Assembly (NCBI GenBank): GCA_035264885.1
Contig: DATFPK010000129.1
Coordinates: forward strand, 1-37,262
DNA from: DATFPK01 sp035264885
Lineage (GTDB): Bacteria; Actinomycetota; Thermoleophilia; Solirubrobacterales; 70-9
DNA length: 37,262 bases
Reading direction: 5' to 3'
In this document: positions 6,184 through 13,270 of the stretch, piece by piece
Numbering within the stretch: the stretch's first letter is position 1
How the letters are laid out: the number at the start of each line of letters is the position of its first letter
Translations under genes and position numbers: made by a program
The notes under the pieces: model-generated
What the model was told of the DNA's origin: nothing
The model's input: the letters and a program-made list of their open reading frames with translations, nothing else
The model's database searches: none

Positions 6184-7296
6184 TCAGCTCTGCAGATAGC
6201 GGTCGACCAGATCGACTTCCTGGAGCCTGCGCAGGCCCTCGCGGATGTCCTTGGCCCTCGTCGGGCCCACTGCGTCCACGGCCTCGAGGTCCGCGTCGGA
6301 GGCGGCCAGGACCTCCTCGAGGCCGCCGAACTCGTGGATGATCTTCTGGACGACGAGCTTGGGAAGACGGGGGACGCGCCCGAGGATCCGGTATCCCCGC
6401 GGCGCGACCGGGAAGTCGAGCGTATTGAGCTTGCGGTCGTAGCCGAGCAGCTCGGCGAGGCGGCCGAAGTCGAGGACGTCCTGGTGCGGCAGGTGCGCGA
6501 GCGCCGAGAGGACGTTGGCGAGATTCTCCTCGGAGTCCTCGACCGAGTAGTCGCGCGCGAGCGCCGTCTTGTCGGCGGCGACGCCGACCATCGTCTCCTC
6601 GAGCTGCATCTCGATCAGGCGCCCCTCGGTGCCGAGCTCGACGATGTAGCGCTCGACCTCGACCGCCATCCGGGTTACCAGCTCGGCCCTCTGGAGCACC
6701 GCGAGGACGTCATAGAGGACGCCGCCGCCCTCGAACTCGAGCGCGGTCAGCCGCGAGGCCAGCTGGTCGAGGCGGGCCCGGTACTTGTCGAGCGTGGCCA
6801 GCCCCTGGTTGGCCTTGGCGAGGACGGCCGGGATGTCCTGGAGGATGTACTTCGAACTCTCGACGTAGAGGGAGACGACGTCGCGGCGCTGGGAGATCGC
6901 GATCACGAGCGCATCGGTCTGCTTCGAGACGCGCTCCGCGGTCCGGTGCCGGGTGCCGGTCTCGGTCGACAGGATCGTCGGGTCCGGCATGAGCTGGACG
7001 TTCGCCCAGGCGATCTTCGTCGCCTCGGCGTTGAGCACGATGGCGCCGTCCATCTTCGCCACCTGGTAGAGCAGCGCCGGGGTGTAGTCCACCTCGAGCC
7101 GGATCCCGCCCGAGAGCATGAACGAGATGTCCTCGGGGTCGCCGACGACGATCAGGCCGCCGGTCCGCGAGTGGACGATGTTGTCGATCCCCTCCCGCAG
7201 CGCCGTCCCCGGGGCGACCATGTCGAGCGCCCGCACCAGCCGGGGATCCTGGCGCTCTGAAAGCTCCTGCAACTCATCCCCGGGAAGCGACGACAT
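6184..7296 (-). CDS. disA: Diadenylate cyclase / DNA integrity scanning protein DisA
   Basis: Makes the second messenger c-di-AMP from two ATP and slows when it meets branched DNA. It is 370 residues, close to the usual ~357. The N-terminal DAC domain has DGA at 83-85 and the ATP-contacting RHRTAER at 116-122. A helical linker follows, then a C-terminal helix-hairpin-helix DNA-binding domain around 305-360 (LPKLVVQKIIHEFGGLEEVL, VGPTRAKDIREGL). The chosen ATG (7296) has AAAGAGG touching it, too close for a normal Shine-Dalgarno. A TTG 11 codons later is an alternative that fits the shorter N-terminus of other DisA proteins. The frame runs further upstream but with unrelated sequence. radA precedes it, the classic pairing. 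Confidence 0.96.
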   Translation of the reverse strand: MSSLPGDELQELSERQDPRLVRALDMVAPGTALREGIDNIVHSRTGGLIVVGDPEDISFMLSGGIRLEVDYTPALLYQVAKMDGAIVLNAEATKIAWANVQLMPDPTILSTETGTRHRTAERVSKQTDALVIAISQRRDVVSLYVESSKYILQDIPAVLAKANQGLATLDKYRARLDQLASRLTALEFEGGGVLYDVLAVLQRAELVTRMAVEVERYIVELGTEGRLIEMQLEETMVGVAADKTALARDYSVEDSEENLANVLSALAHLPHQDVLDFGRLAELLGYDRKLNTLDFPVAPRGYRILGRVPRLPKLVVQKIIHEFGGLEEVLAASDADLEAVDAVGPTRAKDIREGLRRLQEVDLVDRYLQS

Positions 7297-7417
7297 CCTC
7301 TTTCGATGATGGCAGAAGCCGCATTGGGGCGCGGATCGGCGAATCCCGTGTTGAGAGGTCGGATTCGCGGCTGTCAAGTAGTGGCAGCGCGCATGCACCT
7401 GCCGGCGGCGCCCATCG

Positions 7418-7468
7418 GGTTGCCCGCCTCGGCGCTGCCAACCTACCAATGCGCCTCGGCGGGCAACC
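7418..7468. repeat. Long palindromic intergenic element A (radA-disA)
   Basis: Two 11-bp arms (7418-7428 and 7458-7468, GGTTGCCCGCC and its exact complement) and inner 5-bp arms (GGCGC/GCGCC) are separated by symmetric two-base mismatches, around a 15-nt loop. In RNA from the minus strand the mismatches are tandem G-A/A-G pairs and the loop holds TAGGTTGGCAG. It lies 39 nt after the radA stop, so it may act as a terminator or processing signal. A related element occurs at 8949-9003 and a partial one at 14424-14460. Confidence 0.75.
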
Positions 7469-7507
7469 GGCCTGCCCCATGGCGATGCTCGCTCCTACGA
7501 GCCCAGA

Positions 7508-8899
7508 TCAGGCTGCGTCGCGGAGCGGCTGAGCCGCCTCGCCGCTTCCCATGGCGGCGCTCAAGGCGCTCCTCAGGGTCGCAAGCGTCTTGAGACCGGC
7601 CACCTCTTCGCCCGACTCCGGGCCCAGCACCGGGCTGAGGCCGAATTTCTCCGCTTCGGCGACCCGGCGGTCGGGGTGGCCGACGTGGCGAAGCTCCCCG
7701 GTGAGGCCCAACTCCCCGAAGCAGGCGAGCGGACGGTCGCCCTCGCCGAACAGCGCCTGGCCGCGCTGGGCGGAGGCGACCGCCAGCGCGACCGCCAGGT
7801 CGGCCCCCGGCTCGTCGATCCGGACACCGCCGGCGACGCTGACGAAGACGTCGGTGCCGCCGATCGGCAGCCGCGCGTGGCGCGCGAGCACGGCGAGGAC
7901 GAGGCTGAGGCGGTTGCGGTCCACCCCGTTTGCGATCCGGCGCGGGGTCTCGAGCTCGCTCGGCGCGACCAGCGCCTGGACCTCGACGAGGACCGGCCTG
8001 CTGCCCTCCATCGCCGGCAACACCACCGAGCCCGGGGAGCGGGTCGCCTCGCCGACGAACCGCGCCGACGGGTCCGCCACCTCGGTCAGGCCCCCCGACC
8101 GCATCTCGAAGACCCCCACCTCGCTGGTCGCGCCGAAGCGGTTCTTCAGGGCCCGCAGCGTCCGGTAGGAGCGCTCGCGCTCGCCGTCGAACCGGAGCAC
8201 GCAGTCGACCAGGTGCTCGAGGACCCGCGGGCCGGCCAGGCTCCCGTCTTTGGTCACGTGCCCGACCAGCACGAGCGCGGTGCCGGTGCGTTTGGCCACC
8301 GCGGCGAGCGCCGCGGCGCACTCGCGGACCTGTCCCACCGAGCCCGGCGCGCCCGTCATCCCGTCGGCGTTCATGGTCTGGATCGAGTCGATCACGCAGG
8401 CCGCCGGCCGTTCGGCCTCGAGTGCCGCCAGCACCGGCTCGAGCGCCGACTCCGCTAGCGCCGGCACCGACAGCGCGGCGTCGCCCAGGCGCTCGGCCCG
8501 CAGTCTGACCTGGGCGGCAGACTCCTCGCCGGAGACGTAGAGCGTCCGGGCGCCGGCGCCGGCGAGGTTGGCCAGCGCCATGCCCGTGAGCGTGCTCTTG
8601 CCGATTCCGGGGGTCCCGCCGAGGAGGACCAGCGAGCCGGGCACGAGGCCGCCGCCGAGCACGCGGTCGAGCTCGTCGATGCCGGTGACCAGGCGATCGG
8701 CCGCCTCGGCCTGCACCTCTCGCAGCGGTACCGGACGCGGCGCCGGTCCGGCCCTGCGACCGCGCCGCCGCGCCGCCGCGCCGCCGCTCGGCGCCTCGAC
8801 CAGCGTGTTCCACTCTTGGCAGCCGGGACAGCGGCCGGACCAGGCGAGCGACACGTGGCCGCACTCCTGGCAGGTGAACCGAGCTTCCCGACGGGGCAT
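7508..8899 (-). CDS. radA: DNA repair/branch-migration protein RadA (Sms)
   Basis: RecA-related ATPase that processes recombination intermediates. It is 463 residues, full length. The N-terminal four-cysteine zinc finger is C10-x2-C13 and C24-x2-C27. Walker A is GGTPGIGKST at 94-103. The RadA-specific KNRFG motif is at 252-256. The C-terminal Lon-like domain contains GTDVFVSVAGGVRIDEPGAD. The ATG at 8899 lies 6 nt after TAGCCT, so a leaderless mRNA is likely. It is followed by disA after a 211-bp gap containing palindromic element A. clpC, its usual upstream neighbour, lies 26 kb away on the same strand beyond the polysaccharide locus. Confidence 0.97.
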   Translation of the reverse strand: MPRREARFTCQECGHVSLAWSGRCPGCQEWNTLVEAPSGGAAARRRGRRAGPAPRPVPLREVQAEAADRLVTGIDELDRVLGGGLVPGSLVLLGGTPGIGKSTLTGMALANLAGAGARTLYVSGEESAAQVRLRAERLGDAALSVPALAESALEPVLAALEAERPAACVIDSIQTMNADGMTGAPGSVGQVRECAAALAAVAKRTGTALVLVGHVTKDGSLAGPRVLEHLVDCVLRFDGERERSYRTLRALKNRFGATSEVGVFEMRSGGLTEVADPSARFVGEATRSPGSVVLPAMEGSRPVLVEVQALVAPSELETPRRIANGVDRNRLSLVLAVLARHARLPIGGTDVFVSVAGGVRIDEPGADLAVALAVASAQRGQALFGEGDRPLACFGELGLTGELRHVGHPDRRVAEAEKFGLSPVLGPESGEEVAGLKTLATLRSALSAAMGSGEAAQPLRDAA

Positions 8900-8905
8900 C
8901 GCCCC

Positions 8906-8911
8906 AGGCTA
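8906..8911 (-). promoter_or_regulatory. -10 box TAGCCT, probable leaderless promoter of radA
   Basis: TAGCCT lies six bases before the radA ATG at 8899, with no room for a Shine-Dalgarno. The flanking GCCCC/GGGGC (8901-8905, 8918-8922) can pair around it. Confidence 0.5.
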
Positions 8912-8948
8912 AGCGCCGGGGCGGATCGCTTCGCCCTTGGGGCCCATC

Positions 8949-9003
8949 TCGCACTGCCCTCGGGCCTGCCAACCTAGAAAACGCCCCTCGGGGCAGCACG
9001 CGA
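8949..9003. repeat. Palindromic intergenic element B (aldo/keto reductase-radA)
   Basis: An imperfect inverted repeat: TCGC with GCGA (8949-8952, 9000-9003), CTGCCC with GGGCAG (8954-8959, 8991-8996) and GGGC with GCCC (8962-8965, 8983-8986) enclose a loop whose minus-strand sequence contains TAGGTTGGCAG, the same as in element A. It begins 35 nt after the aldo/keto reductase stop. It could terminate that transcript or be a mobile palindromic repeat. Confidence 0.65.
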
Positions 9004-9038
9004 TGTCCTCCAAATGCCGGGGCGCCAGCCCGGGAGCG

Positions 9039-10169
9039 TCAGGCCGAAATGAGGTCGCGGGCGGGGTCGATGCCCCAGCGGTCGCCGGCCGCGGCGAGGT
9101 CCGGTGTCACCCCCCAGCGGTCCGGGCGCTCATCGCCCTCGTGGGCCGGGCTCGCGCCCTTCAATGCCATCGAGCCGGTGTTGTCTCCGATCGAGCGGAT
9201 CTCGGCGACCTCCTCCTCGCTGAGGCGCAGGTCGGCCGGCAGAGCCGCCAGCTCGGCGCGCTTCTCCTCGATCGGCCGCGCCGCCGGCCCGGCCTCCTGG
9301 ATCAGCGTCGGCACCACGCTCGCGACGGCGGGATGCGCGAGGTTCCAGTGGCAAGCGAGCTGAAGCGGCGTCAGGCGCTTGCGCGCGGCGATCGGCCGGA
9401 CGCGGTCGAGCTTCTTCCGGCCGGCTTCGATCCAACCGGCGGGCCGGAACGACCGGTGGTCGCTGCGTGGGATCTCGGTCTCCGCCGTCAGGTCGTCCCA
9501 GAAGAGGCCGCCGTAATCGACCACGCGCGTGATCACGCGCACGCCGTTGCGCTCGGCAGCCCCGAGCGTCAGCTCTCCCGGCCACGGCTCGAACGGATTG
9601 AGGATGATCATCGCCCAGTCGATCCCCTCCCCGAACCGCTCCAGGCAGCGGACCAGATCGAGCGTGAAGCCGTTCGCAGGCCCGGGGGCGATCCCGATCG
9701 AAGCCGCCAGCCCCGCCTCGCGCAACGACGCCATCCCGTCCCAGACGGCCTCGCTCTCGTACCCGGTGCGGTCGGGGTTGTGGAGGAGCAGGACGTCGAA
9801 CGCGTCCACGCCGAGGCGCGCCAGGCTCCGTTCCGCCGCCGTCCGCAGGTAGTCCCCGTACTCATCGGGCCGGCGCAGGCCCGGGTCCGTGAAGCGCGGA
9901 TAGCCCCGGGGCCCGTCGCGCTCGCCTTCGTAGAAGTCGTGGCCGACCGCCCCGACCAGCGAGTACTCCTCGCGCCGCAGCCCGGCCAGCGCCCGGCTAA
10001 GGGTCCGGTCGGCTTCGCCCTGTCCATAGGCGTCCGCGGTCAAGACCGTGCCGATCCCGTTCCCGGGGCGGAGCAGGGCCTCGAGGCGCTCCCCTGAGAC
10101 CCGTTCGCCGAAGTGAAGGAAGCGCCCGCCGCTCCAGGTTCCGATCGCGGTCATTCCCGGCTCGGGCAT
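9039..10169 (-). CDS. Aldo/keto reductase family protein
   Basis: 376-residue (beta/alpha)8 aldo/keto reductase-like protein. Barrel elements include GIGTVLTADAYGQGEADRTL, SLARLGVDAFDVLLLHNPD (the conserved strand with the substrate-loop His), VWDGMASLREAGLAASIGIA and RLTPLQLACHWNLAHPAVASVVP. The usual catalytic Tyr appears in DAYGQGEAD; YGRGEAE-like motifs occur in the class related to D-threo-aldose 1-dehydrogenases. The NADPH-binding C-terminal region is less typical (NTGSMALKG in place of the common segment). The ATG at 10169 lies 7 nt after TACCGT, again leaderless. The real substrate is unknown. It sits between radA and the polysaccharide locus and could belong to either. Confidence 0.85.
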   Translation of the reverse strand: MPEPGMTAIGTWSGGRFLHFGERVSGERLEALLRPGNGIGTVLTADAYGQGEADRTLSRALAGLRREEYSLVGAVGHDFYEGERDGPRGYPRFTDPGLRRPDEYGDYLRTAAERSLARLGVDAFDVLLLHNPDRTGYESEAVWDGMASLREAGLAASIGIAPGPANGFTLDLVRCLERFGEGIDWAMIILNPFEPWPGELTLGAAERNGVRVITRVVDYGGLFWDDLTAETEIPRSDHRSFRPAGWIEAGRKKLDRVRPIAARKRLTPLQLACHWNLAHPAVASVVPTLIQEAGPAARPIEEKRAELAALPADLRLSEEEVAEIRSIGDNTGSMALKGASPAHEGDERPDRWGVTPDLAAAGDRWGIDPARDLISA

Positions 10170-10176
10170 GGCGCGA

Positions 10177-10182
10177 ACGGTA
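10177..10182 (-). promoter_or_regulatory. -10 box TACCGT, probable leaderless promoter of the aldo/keto reductase
   Basis: TACCGT on the minus strand, then TCGCGCC (7 nt), then the ATG at 10169. Confidence 0.45.
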
Positions 10183-10266
10183 GCGCCGCGCCGCGGCCGG
10201 GCGGCTTCGCCGGTCCCGCCACGGTGCAAGAGGGGGGCCAGGATGCGGCGGATCGGGTTCCGCCAC

Positions 10267-10342
10267 GGGGAAAAGCCTAATTTTCTCCCAACGCCCTGCC
10301 GAAAGGCGTGTACGACACTAAGCCAATCACCGCAACAAGCGG
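10267..10342 (+). promoter_or_regulatory. AT-richer structured segment upstream of the plus-strand glycosyltransferase gene
   Basis: The 250-bp divergent gap 10170-10419 is the longest gene-free stretch and is visibly AT-richer than its surroundings. Three small hairpins follow one another: GGGGAAAA with TTTTC(T)CCC (10267-10289, one bulged T), ACGCC/GGCGT (10291-10309) and CCGC/GCGG with loop AACAA (10330-10342). TAATTT at 10278-10283 could be a -10, giving a leader of about 125 nt for the gene at 10420. I compared it by eye with c-di-GMP-I, c-di-AMP (ydaO) and other common riboswitch cores and do not recognise any. Function is inferred only. Confidence 0.35.
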
Positions 10343-10419
10343 GGATTTCGCGGGTCTTACCTTGCGATACTGGCTTGGAGGGTTCGGCTCTCGTCCGCCC
10401 GAGCACTCCTATTCCCCCG

Positions 10420-12045
10420 ATGGCCACCTCCAACGACCTCCCCGTTCGCCGACCCCTTGGGCTCCCTCCGGTCCCGGAGGAGTCTCTGGTCCAGGATCGC
10501 CCCACCCTCGGGCGGATGCCCAACGGCCGCGGCCGGCGGCGCTGGTTCATCCTCCCGGCGATCGACTTCCTCTCCGCCGCCCTCGTCCTCACATTGGCCG
10601 TCGCCCTGGCCGGTGGGGACCTCTTCCCCGCGCTTCCCGTGGCCCCGTTGGTCCTGCTGGCGCTGAGCCACGGGCTCGGGCTGTACGGCCGGCGCGCCCA
10701 GGCCGAGATCGCCGGCGACGGGCCCGGCTCGCTCCTCGCCGTGCGGGTGCTGGTCGCGGCCCTGCTGGCCTGGACGACATCGCTTTTGACCGGCGTCGGT
10801 CCCGGCGCCCAGATCGGCCTCTGGGCCGGGTTCCTGGCCCTCGACGGCGTCCTGCGCGCCGCCGCCGGCCCACTGCTGCGCAGGCTCGAGGTGCCCGAGC
10901 GCTGGATCCTCGTCGGCGACGACACGATCGCGGCGCGGCTCGAGGCATTCGAGCCGCTGCACCGCTTCGCCGAGGTCATCTACCGGATCTCGCCGCGCCG
11001 GAGCGCCGGCAGCCGCGACCGTGTCGAGGCCCTCCAGATCGTCGACGACCATGGCGCCGACCGCGTCGTGATCGGCAGCAGTGACGTCGACGACGACGAG
11101 GAGCTGCTCGGCCTCGTCCGTTCCTTCCGCTCACTGGGCATCCCCGTCAGCCTCCTGCCGCGCCCGCTCGACCTGCTGGAGCCCCGGGCCGTAACCGCAA
11201 AGGCGGTCGGCGGCGTCCCGCTGATCGACGTCGACGGCCTCGCCGCCCGCGACCGGATCCCCTACAGCGGCCCCGACCGCCGCCACGACCGCCGCACCAG
11301 GGTCAGCGTCGTGGTCCCCGCCGTCAACGAGGGGGACTGCATCGGCCAGGTCCTCGACCGCCTTCCCGACGGGCTCCACGAGGTGATCCTGGTCGACGGC
11401 AATTCGAGCGACGACACCGTCGGCGCCGCCCGGCGCGCCTACGCCCGGATCAAGGTCCTCCAGCAGTCCGGGCGCGGCAAGGGCGACGCCCTGCGGACCG
11501 GCTTCGCCGCGGTCACCGGAAACCTCGTCGTCACGCTCGACGCCGACGGCTCCGCCGACCCGGCCGAGATCCCGCGCTTCGTCGCCGCCCTCGAGGCCGG
11601 CGCCGACTTCGCCAAGGGCTCGCGCTTTCTGGGCGACGGCGGCAGCTCCGACCTGACCCGGGTCCGCAGGCTCGGCAACGGGTTCCTGAGCGGCACGGCC
11701 AATGCGCTGCACGGCACCCGCTTCACCGACCTCTGCTACGGCTACAACGCGTTCTGGGCGCGCTGCCTGCCCTTCATCTCGCTCGATGCCCCCGGCTTCG
11801 AGGTCGAGACGCTGATGAACCTGAGAATCGCCGGCGCCGGGCTGAGGATCACCGAGGTCCCGAGCTACGAGGCCGACCGGATCTCCGGCGAGAGCAACCT
11901 CAAGACGTTCCGTGACGGCGTCCGCGTCCTCCACACGATCGTTCGCGAGGCGCGCCGCCATCCCAACAGCGACCAACGCGACGGCAGCGTCGTCATCGCG
12001 CCGGCCGGGCTCGCCGACGGGCTCGAGGTCGGCGCCAGTCGCTGA
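10420..12045 (+). CDS. Fusion: WbaP/EpsE-like N-terminal membrane and Rossmann region + GT2 glycosyltransferase
   Basis: 541 residues. Residues ~42-150 contain about four hydrophobic segments. Residues ~158-285 form a Rossmann-like domain (RWILVGDDTIAARLE, DRVVIGSS, LPRPLDLLEP, VGGVPLIDVDG) resembling the regulatory part of polyprenyl-phosphate sugar phosphotransferases. The catalytic Bac_transf domain that normally follows is absent. A GT2 domain instead occupies ~294-512: VSVVVPAVNEG, ILVDGNSSDDT, and the metal-binding LDADGS (D374, D376), close to dolichol-phosphate-mannose synthase and DPG synthase types. It likely transfers a sugar from a nucleotide donor at the membrane. The ATG at 10420 was chosen because the frame upstream is non-coding in character. 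It ends flush against the convergent GH26-like gene. Confidence 0.85.
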   Translation: MATSNDLPVRRPLGLPPVPEESLVQDRPTLGRMPNGRGRRRWFILPAIDFLSAALVLTLAVALAGGDLFPALPVAPLVLLALSHGLGLYGRRAQAEIAGDGPGSLLAVRVLVAALLAWTTSLLTGVGPGAQIGLWAGFLALDGVLRAAAGPLLRRLEVPERWILVGDDTIAARLEAFEPLHRFAEVIYRISPRRSAGSRDRVEALQIVDDHGADRVVIGSSDVDDDEELLGLVRSFRSLGIPVSLLPRPLDLLEPRAVTAKAVGGVPLIDVDGLAARDRIPYSGPDRRHDRRTRVSVVVPAVNEGDCIGQVLDRLPDGLHEVILVDGNSSDDTVGAARRAYARIKVLQQSGRGKGDALRTGFAAVTGNLVVTLDADGSADPAEIPRFVAALEAGADFAKGSRFLGDGGSSDLTRVRRLGNGFLSGTANALHGTRFTDLCYGYNAFWARCLPFISLDAPGFEVETLMNLRIAGAGLRITEVPSYEADRISGESNLKTFRDGVRVLHTIVREARRHPNSDQRDGSVVIAPAGLADGLEVGASR

Positions 12046-13260
12046 TCAGCGGCCGGGCGGCGTGATCGGCGCCCGGCTCAGGTCCCCGTAGGCATTGGCC
12101 CGGTAGATCGGGCGGCGGATGCCGCGCCTGAAGGCGCGCCGGGCCGAGCGCGACGTCTCGATCGGCCAGTTCGTGCCGCGGTCGTGGACGTCGAACCAGA
12201 CGAACGCCCGGATCTTTCGGAACCGCCGGGGCAGGACCCGCAGGAAGTTGCGGATCCAGGCCGCCTTGCTGCCGCCCCGGGTGGTCGACCCCATCTCGCC
12301 GATCATCATCGGCTTGCGCGGCGCGAGCCGGGCGATCCGGCGGTAGGTCGAGCGGAATACCTCGCTGAAGCTCTGCCAGCCGGCCGAGTCCGGGCGGCTG
12401 CCCCAGTTGAAGCCGTCGACGCAGGTCCAGTCGACGTACCGGTTGCCGGGGTAGAGCCGCTCGAGCGGCACCAGATCGCGGCTGAGGTCGATGTTGGGGC
12501 ACCAGACCCAGCTCACGTTGTTGGCCCCGTTGGCGCTGAAGATCCGGTGGACGTGCCGCCAGGCCTTGGCGAACTGCTTCGGCCGGTTGCCGTTCGCGTT
12601 CGCCCCCCAGGCGAACCAGAAGCCGTTCATCTCCCAGTCGAAGCGCAGGAAGAACGGATGCCCCCACTCGCGCGCCCCGACCGCCCAGCTGCGGATGTAG
12701 CTGTCGTAGCGGCCGCGGATGATGTCGGTGAGCTGGAAGGCCGGCTGGCGCACTCGCGGCGGATTCGAGTCCGAGCTCCAGCTCAGGACCGGGATCGCCC
12801 CGTAGTCCCGGGCGTTCTGAAGCGGCGTCGTCGGGAACTTGAAGGGCACGCACGGCGACGAGTTGCAGTCGTAGAACGGGATGTAGAAGGAGATCAGCGA
12901 CAGCCCCTTGCCGGCGACCCGCTGGAACTTCCTCACCGCTTCCATGTCCCAGGGCGGCTTGTCGCCCGTGAACTGCTCGCCGATCGTCGCGCCCCAGTAG
13001 AGCGGCTTCGCGCGGCGGCGCGGCTGGGGCGCGGCCCTGGCCCCCGCCGGGCCCGGGGCGGGCGAGGACGTGGTGATCCGCGCAGGCGGCGCCGCGCCGC
13101 CACGGATCGAAGGCTCCGGCGAACGGCCGATCGCGGCGGCCGGCGCGTCGTCGGCGCCGGTGGACGCATCCGAGCCACAGGAGAGCAGCGTCAGGAAAGT
13201 CGCGCCGACCGCCGCCGCGAGGGCGACGTGTCTGGTGCCGGCCAGCCGCCGGGGCTTCAT
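12046..13260 (-). CDS. GH26-like glycosidase, probable lipoprotein (paralogue 1)
   Basis: 404 residues. An N-terminal signal with lipobox LLSC (Cys28) predicts membrane anchoring outside the cell, then a Pro/Ala linker to ~85, then a GH-A clan barrel related to GH26 beta-mannanases. The presumed acid/base Glu210 is in RFDWEMNG and the nucleophile Glu322 in MIGEMGS. HVHRIF and VSWVWCPN are typical GH26 strand motifs. Canonical GH26 has His directly before the acid/base Glu; here it is Trp. Paired cysteines (DCNSSPC; CPN and DWTC) suggest disulfides in an exported protein. It probably cleaves or remodels the polysaccharide made by this locus. Start ATG 13260; it follows paralogue 2 by 10 nt, so cotranscribed. 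Confidence 0.82.
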   Translation of the reverse strand: MKPRRLAGTRHVALAAAVGATFLTLLSCGSDASTGADDAPAAAIGRSPEPSIRGGAAPPARITTSSPAPGPAGARAAPQPRRRAKPLYWGATIGEQFTGDKPPWDMEAVRKFQRVAGKGLSLISFYIPFYDCNSSPCVPFKFPTTPLQNARDYGAIPVLSWSSDSNPPRVRQPAFQLTDIIRGRYDSYIRSWAVGAREWGHPFFLRFDWEMNGFWFAWGANANGNRPKQFAKAWRHVHRIFSANGANNVSWVWCPNIDLSRDLVPLERLYPGNRYVDWTCVDGFNWGSRPDSAGWQSFSEVFRSTYRRIARLAPRKPMMIGEMGSTTRGGSKAAWIRNFLRVLPRRFRKIRAFVWFDVHDRGTNWPIETSRSARRAFRRGIRRPIYRANAYGDLSRAPITPPGR

Positions 13261-13270
13261 CGCGGCCGCC

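Noticed and set aside
7349..7377. Consensus-like TTGACA at 7377-7372 (minus strand) upstream of disA as a promoter
   Set aside because: The hexamer is perfect but no TANNNT-like -10 occurs at 16-19 nt; the 17-nt position reads TCAACA. Kept only as a curiosity.
10267..10342. c-di-GMP or c-di-AMP riboswitch
   Set aside because: Hairpins are present, but the conserved core sequences of those classes are not recognisable by eye.
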